A DNA stretch of 64,000 bases from Sphingomonas sp. QA11 (lineage in GTDB: Bacteria > Pseudomonadota > Alphaproteobacteria > Sphingomonadales > Sphingomonadaceae), in NCBI RefSeq assembly GCF_028473665.1, contig NZ_CP098774.1, forward strand, positions 4,707,501 through 4,771,500, given 5' to 3'. Shown here one piece after another: positions 57,766-64,000 of the stretch. A program made the position numbers and the translations under genes. The notes under the pieces were generated by a model. It was given only the letters and a program-made list of their open reading frames with translations, searched no databases and was not told where the DNA came from. Numbering within the stretch: the first letter of the stretch is position 1; every line of letters starts with the position of its first letter.

Positions 57766-59865
57766 CTACGCCGACCAGGCCAGGGGGCCAGGCCCGCCGG
57801 CGGCGGGATCGGAATAGGACGCGCTTCCATTCTCGATATGGCCTGCCATGCGCCAGGACTGACCTTCCGCCACGAATTGCCGGTCATACCAGCCATGGCT
57901 TGCCGTGAGATTCAGCGGGATACTGCGCGCTTCTCCGCCCGCGAGCATGATCACATCGGGAGATGCGCCATAGGCCCGGTCAGTCATGGCGATGGACTGG
58001 GGCATCGAGGTGAGATTTTCGAGCAGGAGCGAGGGGGGAGCGGCAATGCCACCCTTGAGGCTGACCGAGAAGATATCGCCCCTCCCGGTCAAGCGTCGAT
58101 GAAAGCCGTTGGGCCCAAGGACGAAGATGTCCAACGCTTTGCCGGAGACGGGCAGGAGGTGAGCCAGTTCCCGGCCTGCGCCAACCGTATAGCGCGCGGG
58201 AACCTCGCCGAGCTGCGTGACGTCATGGACATGGAAAACGGCCGCGCGCTCGGCCGAATGGTTGGCGAATACCAGGGCGCGGCTCGTGCCCTGGGCGCGC
58301 AGTCGGGCGTCGAGGGCATAGGGTGTTGCGCGTCGCCGTCGCAGGCCGGTTTCCTGCACGGGGGCGACCGCATGATCGGGAAGTGGCGGCCGGATTTCCT
58401 TCAGGCTGGCCGCGCGCTCCGACAGGGCGGCGGTGGCCGGAAGTGCCCGCATGAAATCGACCGTGTCGGGCGCGCTGAAATCGAAGCAGGACGTGAGGTC
58501 GCCGCACACGGCCCGTCGCCAGGCGCTGATATTCGGTTCATGGACGCCAAAGCGGGCTTCGAGGAAGCGCAGGATGCTTGTGTGATCGAAGACCTCGGAG
58601 GCGACATGCCCTCCCTTGCTCCAGGGCGATATCGCGTAGAGCGGCACGCGCGGGCCAAGGCCGTAGGGCCGGTCAAGATAGACCGCGTCTTCGGCTGCCT
58701 GCGAATGGACATGATATTCGTCGTCCGCCGGGATGTTCGTCGCGCCGACTGTGCGCCCGGACACGCGCGCCGGCGGGGCTGGCGGGGGTACATGGTCGAA
58801 CAGGCCATCATTCTCGTCGAAATTGATGAGCAGCACCGTACGCGCCCAGACTTCCGGATTGGCGGTGAGCGCGTCGAGCACTCTTGCCGCATAGTCCCCG
58901 CCCTGGAGCGGCGTTGAAACGCTCGGATGCTCCGATAGGGCTGCGGGAGCAACAATCCAAGAAACCTCCGGCAGCCGCCTGGCCAGCACGTCCTGCCGCA
59001 GGTCGTCGAGCGAGCGGGTCGTCATCGTCCGGCGTGAAAGCAGGGCCGCGGCTGCCGTGGCCGCGCCATGCGCCTGGCGATAGCGACGGAAGCCGACCAG
59101 CGGATTGTCGGTGAAATTGTCGGACATGTCCTGATAGATCTGGAAGCCGATCCCGGCAGCCATCAGGCGCTCGGGATAGGTCGTCCAGAGATAGCCGCCG
59201 TGGCGCAGCGGATCGGCGCCGAGACTGTCATAGCCGTTGTCGATGGCGGGGCCGTTGCCCCGGGCCAGCGGATCGTGCGTGCCGGTCCAGATGTAGAGCC
59301 GGTTGGGGTTGGTGCACAGGTGCATGGCGCAGTGATAGGCGTCACACAAAGTGAAGGCCTCGGCGAGGGCATATTGGAACGGCAGATCCTCGCGCGTGAA
59401 ATGCGCCATCGCGTGATTTTGCTTGGAGCGCGGCCACGCGCCCATCCGTCCATTATCCCATGCGGCCTGGCTGTCGGTGAAGCCATGGGGTGTGCCGAGC
59501 GGGCGATAGAGGCGGAAATCGACGGACGTATCGAGCCGGAATGGGGCGATCAGCGCCGGCTCGGTTCCCGGATGCTCGTTCGGCTGGAGGAGGACGGTGC
59601 GATTGGGCGCGGCAGGAAGCGGCGGGGCGGGAATGGCGAAGCGGTCGCCATAGCCCCTGACGCCGCGCATCGTGCCGAAATAGTGATCGAAGGAGCGGTT
59701 TTCCTGCGTGAGGATGACGACATGATCGACATCCTTCAACGTGCCCGTCCGGCGATCGGCTGGGATCTCCAGGGCGCGGGCGATCGAGGGAGCCAAAGCC
59801 GCCGCAGCGCCCGCTGTCGCCATCATGGTGCGGATAAAGCTGCGGCGATCCTGCATCGTCATCAT
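57766..59865 (-). CDS. Phosphocholine-type phospholipase C (Tat-exported)
   Basis: A 699-residue non-haemolytic/haemolytic PlcN/PlcH-like phospholipase C. Tat signal RRSFIRTMMATAGAAAALAP; catalytic region VVILTQENRSFDHYFGTMRG, LTNP-type HLCTNPNRLYIWTGTHDP, LINFDENDGLFDHVPPPAPP and the C-terminal bacterial phospholipase C domain repeats (VYHH-like beta regions near residues 500-690). It releases phosphorylated head groups outside the cytoplasm, commonly for phosphate acquisition. The start (59865) has GGGAG upstream; an ATG at 59856 is also possible. It is divergent from a TonB receptor. Confidence 0.92.
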   Translation of the reverse strand: MMTMQDRRSFIRTMMATAGAAAALAPSIARALEIPADRRTGTLKDVDHVVILTQENRSFDHYFGTMRGVRGYGDRFAIPAPPLPAAPNRTVLLQPNEHPGTEPALIAPFRLDTSVDFRLYRPLGTPHGFTDSQAAWDNGRMGAWPRSKQNHAMAHFTREDLPFQYALAEAFTLCDAYHCAMHLCTNPNRLYIWTGTHDPLARGNGPAIDNGYDSLGADPLRHGGYLWTTYPERLMAAGIGFQIYQDMSDNFTDNPLVGFRRYRQAHGAATAAAALLSRRTMTTRSLDDLRQDVLARRLPEVSWIVAPAALSEHPSVSTPLQGGDYAARVLDALTANPEVWARTVLLINFDENDGLFDHVPPPAPPARVSGRTVGATNIPADDEYHVHSQAAEDAVYLDRPYGLGPRVPLYAISPWSKGGHVASEVFDHTSILRFLEARFGVHEPNISAWRRAVCGDLTSCFDFSAPDTVDFMRALPATAALSERAASLKEIRPPLPDHAVAPVQETGLRRRRATPYALDARLRAQGTSRALVFANHSAERAAVFHVHDVTQLGEVPARYTVGAGRELAHLLPVSGKALDIFVLGPNGFHRRLTGRGDIFSVSLKGGIAAPPSLLLENLTSMPQSIAMTDRAYGASPDVIMLAGGEARSIPLNLTASHGWYDRQFVAEGQSWRMAGHIENGSASYSDPAAGGPGPLAWSA

Positions 59866-59937
59866 GCCCGGTCTCCCGATCGACTGCGATAAACGAGAAA
59901 GGGAGGAACTCGCACGGGAATATCACCTGTCATAGTG

Positions 59938-59955
59938 CAGAGGTCTAGACCACTG
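59938..59955. promoter_or_regulatory. Palindrome GGTCTAGACC between phospholipase and TonB receptor
   Basis: CAG-A-GGTCTAGACC-A-CTG is an 18-bp palindrome with one mismatched pair. The core is like operators of HutC-subfamily GntR regulators (TGGTCTAGACCA type). It is 73 bp upstream of the phospholipase gene. No such regulator is in the window. Confidence 0.5.
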
Positions 59956-60093
59956 ATATGGCGGTTGGATGACGGCAAACGGGGATGCGGCTGGCGGTGG
60001 CCACCGGGGCCCGTTCGCTGCGTACTTCCAGCGCGACCGGCCTTGGATTCCGTATCGGCAGAAAATTCGGCTCGGAATTCGTTTCGGTAAAAA

Positions 60094-60111
60094 CTGTCAC
60101 AGAGGTGTCTC
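60094..60111 (+). promoter_or_regulatory. Possible PHO box upstream of the second TonB receptor
   Basis: CTGTCAC-AGAG-GTGTCTC has one full CTGTCAY half-site and a second at 4 of 7. A further CTGTCAT lies at 59927-59933. PhoB control fits a phospholipase gene, but the second half-sites are weak. Confidence 0.3.
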
Positions 60112-60162
60112 CGCAGTCTGCTTTAGGCCTTCTGGTTCATACCAGTTGGCGGGGGATAACCA

Positions 60163-62964
60163 ATGACGAAATCATATTCGGTTCGGGCCATGCGCCTGAG
60201 GTTCAAGAGCTTTTTGCTGGCAACCGTTGCCGCGGTGGCTGCCGGGGCGACTCCACGAGTCGCTCTCGCGCAGGAGGCCTCCGATCAGCCGGCCTCCACC
60301 AGTTCGGGCGCGGACATCGTCGTCACCGGCTTTCGGAAGTCGCTGAGCGATGCGCGCAGGATCAAGAAGGATTCGACGATCCAGGTGGACGCGATCGTCG
60401 CCGAAGACATGGCGAAGTTCCCAGAACTGAACCTGGCCGAATCGCTGCAGCGCCTACCGGGCGTGCAGATCACCCGTGAGGCAGGGGAGGGCCGGCGCAT
60501 TTCGCTGCGTGGCCTGGGGCCGGATTTCTCGCGCGTGCAGCTCAACGGCATGGAAGTGCTGGGCAATGTCGACTCTGCGCAGGACAGCCGCGGCCAGCGT
60601 ACCCGCGATCGCGCCTTCGACTTCAATATCTTCGCCTCGGAATTGTTCTCGCGGGTGGAAGTGGAAAAGACCTTCCAGGCGGCGCAGAACGAGGGCGGTA
60701 TGGCCGGCACGGTCGGCCTGTTCACCGGCAAGCCGTTCGACTACGCGCCAGGCAACAAGGGTGCGCTGGTGGGGAAGCTGGGCACGAACGAATATACCAA
60801 GGACGCTCAACCGCGCGTCGCGGCGTTGCTCAGCCATAATTGGGACAATGAGTTCGGCATCCTGGTCTCGGCCGCCTATTCCAGGCGCCAGACCACGGAG
60901 CAGGGCCACAACACCTATAATTACGACCGGCCCAGTGCGGCGACGTTGCGGAGCCTGGTCGACAAGGGCCTGAACATCTCGAAACTGACCGCGGCACAGC
61001 AGGCCAAGTTCCTGTCGGGCGACCTGTATTTCGCTGATGGCAATCGTCTCTCTTCCTGGAACGCGAAGCAGGAGCGTCTCGGCATCACGGCTGCCGCGCA
61101 GTGGCGACCGGCGGACAATTTGCTGCTGACGCTCGATGGACTATATGGCCAGCTCACCACGCATCGCGACGAACTGCACCTTGCCACACGACCGCTCAAG
61201 TCCGACGGTTCCATCGCGTTCGACACTCCCGCCGGCGCACCCTGGCCGGCCATGTTCCAGACGGCTTCGACCATCAACGACCTGAGGTGGGACAGCAGCA
61301 ACTACGTCACCAGGACCGATGTCACCGGCACGACCTTCGGCAGCGAACACCGCCGGTCGCTGAACGAGACCCGTTTCCGGTCGCTGGAGCTGACCGGCAC
61401 CTGGGACGTCTCCGACCGGTTTACGGTCGACGGGCATGTCGGGTACCAAAAATCGACCTACAAGACGCCGTATGACGACAAGTTCTACATGCGCGCCAAA
61501 GGGAATCTGGTCGCCGATTATGGTACCGACGGCCGTTCGGCTTCGTTCGATTATCCGGGTTGGGATCCAACCAACCCCGCCAACTACACGATGGATGATT
61601 TCTACTATCGCGCGTTCAATAATGAATCGGAGTTGCGGGAAGGCGTGCTCAACCTGCGCTACAAGATGAACGACGCGCTGACGTTGCGCGCGGGCGGCGC
61701 CTATCATCGCTTCCAGCAGGACGGCAGGGATCTCTTCTATGACAGCAACGTCAACGGTACCCGGTCCAAGACGCGGGGCACGTCGGTCAACGACATCACC
61801 ACTGTGTTCAAGAACGAGTTCGGTTCGTGGCTGATCGGCGACTACGACAAGGGTTTTGCGAAATATAAGGAATATCACCGGCTCGAGCCCAACAAGGACG
61901 GAACGGGCGGGACGATCCAGGACATCGAGAATGTCTATACGACGACTGAAGAGACCTTTGCCGGCTTTGTCCAGATGGACTGGAGCACTGAACTGTTCGG
62001 CAAGCATTTCCGCGGCAATGTCGGCGCGCGGGGCTATCATACTGACACCCGCAGCATCGGCTGGATCCAGGGCGACAGCTATGCCTATCTCGGCACGGCT
62101 GACGTAAAGGGCAGCTATTCGGGCGTGCTGCCCGCCATGAACGCGGTGCTGGAACTGACACCGGAGGTGCTGCTTCGGTTCGCCGCCTCGCAGAACCTGA
62201 ACCGCCCGGGGCTTGGCTCGATCGCGGCCGAGGGTAGCGCGTTCCGGAACGACGATACCGGCGCGATCACCGCATCCCGCGGCAATCCCAACCTCAAGCC
62301 CTACAAGGACACCACGCTGGACTTCTCCGCCGAATATTATTTCGGCAAGGTGGGCCTGCTTTCCGCGAGCGTGTTCCATAAGCGGATCAAGAACTTCATC
62401 GGCTCGCAGACTCTCAGCAATGTCACCTTCGACGAGGCGGGCGTGCCGATCAGCTCGATTCCGGGCGCGACGGGCAGCACGGTCATCAAGGAATTCTCGA
62501 TGCCGATCAACGTCGCGGGCACGAAGAGCCTGACTGGCGTTGAACTGGCGGCACAGGCCCAGTTCTCGTTCCTGCCGGCACCCTTCAACGGCCTGGGCGT
62601 GACGGCGAACTATACCTATGTCGACGCGCCCAAGGAGATCACGGGCATATCGAAGACCAGCTACAACGCCACGCTCTATTACGAAACCAACCGCTGGGGC
62701 TTCCGTGGTTCACTGAGCCATCGCACCCGTTACTACACGGGACGCAGCGAGGACATTATGAGCGCCAACACCCGTGGTTTCGAGGGGACGACATATGTAG
62801 ACGCTTCGGCCTTCGTGAACGTCACCGACGGCATCCAGCTCACGCTGAACGCGATCAACCTGACGAACCAGAAGGACACGCAATTCTGGGGTCAGAACCG
62901 CTATCTCTACAACCAGACCCAGAGCGGCACGACCTACATGGCCGGCTTCAGCTTCAAGTTCTGA
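60163..62964 (+). CDS. TonB-dependent receptor (Xanthomonas/Caulobacter type)
   Basis: A 933-residue outer-membrane transporter. Signal peptide ends RVALAQ; TonB box DIVVTGF near residue 50; plug with SLQRLPGVQITREAGEGRRI, SLRGLGPDFSRVQLNGMEVL and EVEKTFQAAQNEGGMAGTVG; barrel ending TYMAGFSFKF with the terminal phenylalanine. It is of the family common in Caulobacter and sphingomonads for organic nutrients. Divergence from phospholipase C suggests a phosphorylated or lipid head-group-related ligand, by inference only. A strong terminator follows. Confidence 0.94.
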   Translation: MTKSYSVRAMRLRFKSFLLATVAAVAAGATPRVALAQEASDQPASTSSGADIVVTGFRKSLSDARRIKKDSTIQVDAIVAEDMAKFPELNLAESLQRLPGVQITREAGEGRRISLRGLGPDFSRVQLNGMEVLGNVDSAQDSRGQRTRDRAFDFNIFASELFSRVEVEKTFQAAQNEGGMAGTVGLFTGKPFDYAPGNKGALVGKLGTNEYTKDAQPRVAALLSHNWDNEFGILVSAAYSRRQTTEQGHNTYNYDRPSAATLRSLVDKGLNISKLTAAQQAKFLSGDLYFADGNRLSSWNAKQERLGITAAAQWRPADNLLLTLDGLYGQLTTHRDELHLATRPLKSDGSIAFDTPAGAPWPAMFQTASTINDLRWDSSNYVTRTDVTGTTFGSEHRRSLNETRFRSLELTGTWDVSDRFTVDGHVGYQKSTYKTPYDDKFYMRAKGNLVADYGTDGRSASFDYPGWDPTNPANYTMDDFYYRAFNNESELREGVLNLRYKMNDALTLRAGGAYHRFQQDGRDLFYDSNVNGTRSKTRGTSVNDITTVFKNEFGSWLIGDYDKGFAKYKEYHRLEPNKDGTGGTIQDIENVYTTTEETFAGFVQMDWSTELFGKHFRGNVGARGYHTDTRSIGWIQGDSYAYLGTADVKGSYSGVLPAMNAVLELTPEVLLRFAASQNLNRPGLGSIAAEGSAFRNDDTGAITASRGNPNLKPYKDTTLDFSAEYYFGKVGLLSASVFHKRIKNFIGSQTLSNVTFDEAGVPISSIPGATGSTVIKEFSMPINVAGTKSLTGVELAAQAQFSFLPAPFNGLGVTANYTYVDAPKEITGISKTSYNATLYYETNRWGFRGSLSHRTRYYTGRSEDIMSANTRGFEGTTYVDASAFVNVTDGIQLTLNAINLTNQKDTQFWGQNRYLYNQTQSGTTYMAGFSFKF

Positions 62965-62985
62965 GGCGACCCCATATGCTAAACC

Positions 62986-63024
62986 GCGCCCCTCCCTTCT
63001 CCGGAAGGCGGGGGCGCATTTTTT
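62986..63024 (+). terminator. Rho-independent terminator after the TonB receptor
   Basis: Stem GCGCCCC/GGGGCGC, a 2-base internal bulge, then CCTTC/GAAGG around TCCG, followed by six T (63019-63024). It begins 22 bp after the stop. Confidence 0.85.
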
Positions 63025-63027
63025 CGT

Positions 63028-63678
63028 GTGACATCAGACATGATCGTTTCCCATCGCCACCGTTTCATCTTCGCCGCGGTGCCCAAGACCGGGACCCATT
63101 CAGTGCGGCAGGCCCTGCGCGAGCAGCTGGGCGACGGGGACGTCGAGCAGGTGGGGCTGTTCGTCAACAAGCGCTTCCCATGGGAGGATCTGGCGGCGAT
63201 CCAGCATGGCCATTTGTCGCTGCGGCAGGTGCGTCCCTATCTCGGCGAGGATGCTTTCGGCAGCTATTTCAAATTTGCCTTCGTGCGCAATCCGTTCGAC
63301 CGCTTCGTCTCCTACTGCGCCTTCATGCTGCGTGGCGGCGATGTCTTCCGGCAGCGGCCGCGCGACGTGATGCGCCATTTTCTTTTCGTCGAGCCGCCGG
63401 AAGACCATATCCTGTTCCAGCCCCAGGCATCGCTGCTGGTGGGTGAGGATGGCAGGACCCTGCTGGCTGACAAGGTCGGCCATGTCGAGGACATGCAGGG
63501 CTCGTATGATGCGATCTGCGCGCGCCTCGGCATTGCCTCCCGCCCGCTCGACCGCGTCAACGGCAGCACGCGCGGCGACTATCGTCATTACTATGATCAG
63601 GCCCTGATCGACGGCGTCGCCGCACGCTACGCGCAGGATCTGGAGTTGTTCGGCTACACCTTCGAAGGCATGCGATGA
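63028..63678 (+). CDS. Sulfotransferase-family protein (type 2 domain)
   Basis: A 216-residue protein if the GTG at 63028 is used, 212 from the ATG at 63040. The PAPS 5'-phosphosulfate motif is FAAVPKTGTHSVRQAL and the 3'-phosphate-binding motif is KFAFVRNPFDRFVSYCAFML, as in Golgi-type carbohydrate sulfotransferases. The acceptor is unknown. It starts 3 bp after a strong terminator, so its promoter is unclear. It overlaps the next gene by 4 bp. Confidence 0.82.
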   Translation: MTSDMIVSHRHRFIFAAVPKTGTHSVRQALREQLGDGDVEQVGLFVNKRFPWEDLAAIQHGHLSLRQVRPYLGEDAFGSYFKFAFVRNPFDRFVSYCAFMLRGGDVFRQRPRDVMRHFLFVEPPEDHILFQPQASLLVGEDGRTLLADKVGHVEDMQGSYDAICARLGIASRPLDRVNGSTRGDYRHYYDQALIDGVAARYAQDLELFGYTFEGMR

Positions 63679-64000
63679 TGCTCGCTCGTCCTGGCGCTCA
63701 TCATGGCCCCGCCGCCAACCCGCGCAAGACCACGACCGTTCGCAAGCTCGGTCCGGTTGACATCGTTGCCCTGCAAGCCGCCGTGCTGGTAATCCCCGAG
63801 CACGTCTGGGACGCGGAGAACGCGGGCAAGCCGAACAAGTTCGAGGTTCTGGACGATACCCGCCACATCGTTCTTCGCTTTATCGACGGCCCCCGCGACT
63901 GGCGCGGCTCGCACGACCGCCCGGCCTGGCCGCAATGGCGGGGTTTGCTTGAGCCGGTGCTGGCGGAGGCCGTTCGCGGCTATGGCTATCCGCGGGGCGT
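63675..64000 (+). CDS. Aspartyl/asparaginyl beta-hydroxylase-like protein (partial, N-terminal)
   Basis: The readable 108 residues include VRKLGPVDIVALQAAVLVIP, NKFEVLDDTRHIVLRFIDGP and HDRPAWPQWRGLLEPVLAEA with YGYPRG at the end. These resemble the N-terminal part of short AspH-like 2-oxoglutarate dioxygenases of alphaproteobacteria. The iron-binding histidines lie beyond the window end. The start overlaps the sulfotransferase stop (ATGA); the next codon is also ATG. Confidence 0.6.
   Translation, partial: MMLARPGAHHGPAANPRKTTTVRKLGPVDIVALQAAVLVIPEHVWDAENAGKPNKFEVLDDTRHIVLRFIDGPRDWRGSHDRPAWPQWRGLLEPVLAEAVRGYGYPRG

Noticed and set aside
1..64000. tRNA, rRNA, CRISPR, prophage or insertion sequence
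   Set aside because: No such structures, direct-repeat arrays, integrase or transposase genes were found on reading both strands.

Overview
The window is GC-rich, densely packed chromosomal DNA from an alphaproteobacterium, most likely a member of the Sphingomonadaceae. Evidence: two large TonB-dependent receptors of the sphingomonad/Caulobacter type, PQQ-dependent dehydrogenases paired with small cytochromes c, a flagellar system with sigma-54 and sigma-28 promoters, and the gene order argH-lipoprotein-lysA. This placement is inference from gene content; there is no rRNA or other phylogenetic marker. I saw no tRNA, rRNA, CRISPR array, prophage or insertion sequence.

Region 1 (1-30566) is a nearly complete flagellar cluster. 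On the minus strand, flgB-C-D-E-F-G-H-I (flgI runs off the left edge) starts from a sigma-54 promoter at 5642-5658. Divergent from it, on the plus strand, are a short MotA/MotB-like pair, flgA, flgM and a flgN-like gene. They are followed by a lytic transglycosylase, flhA and fliA from a second, near-perfect sigma-54 promoter (8457-8473). A small unrelated island (monooxygenase-like, NIPSNAP-like, ArsR-type regulator) separates fliA from fliC. Then come a sigma-54 activator gene, fliE-F-G-H-I-J-K-L-M-N-O-P-Q-R, flhB, fliD, fliS and an orphan response regulator. The sequence itself shows a regulatory order: the sigma-54 activator would drive flgB, motA and slt-flhA-fliA, and FliA (sigma-28) would drive flgM, fliC and fliD from promoters of the form TWAA-N15-GYCGWTAY. 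Palindromes built on CGGCAA/TTGCCG lie between the divergent sigma-54 promoters and again beside fliC and the activator gene; they are candidate activator sites.

Region 2 (30572-35781) is housekeeping: a CorA-type transporter, a siroheme-synthase N-terminal enzyme with a vestigial methyltransferase tail, lysA, an LptM-like lipoprotein and argH on the minus strand. Opposite them is a TlpA-like thioredoxin whose start codon overlaps that of argH.

Region 3 (36008-57176) looks like one catabolic locus. It has a TonB receptor, an exported amidohydrolase, two MFS transporters, three cytochromes c, an iron-containing alcohol dehydrogenase with a succinate-semialdehyde-type dehydrogenase, and a family III CoA-transferase with an enoyl-CoA hydratase. 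It also has an exported bicupin, two exported PQQ dehydrogenases, an exported SMP-30 lactonase and a GntR/FadR-type regulator. A shared near-palindrome (best copy TATCCTATAGGATA) lies upstream of the receptor, in the MFS/cupin divergent gap, upstream of the second PQQ dehydrogenase and upstream of gntR. This suggests a single regulon for uptake, periplasmic oxidation via PQQ and cytochrome c, lactone opening, import and cytoplasmic finishing. The substrate is unknown.

Region 4 (57177-64000) has an FNR-type box before a previously unlisted 52-residue membrane protein, then a Tat-exported phosphocholine-type phospholipase C divergent from a second TonB receptor. The receptor is followed by a strong terminator, a sulfotransferase and the start of an aspartyl beta-hydroxylase-like gene cut by the window end.
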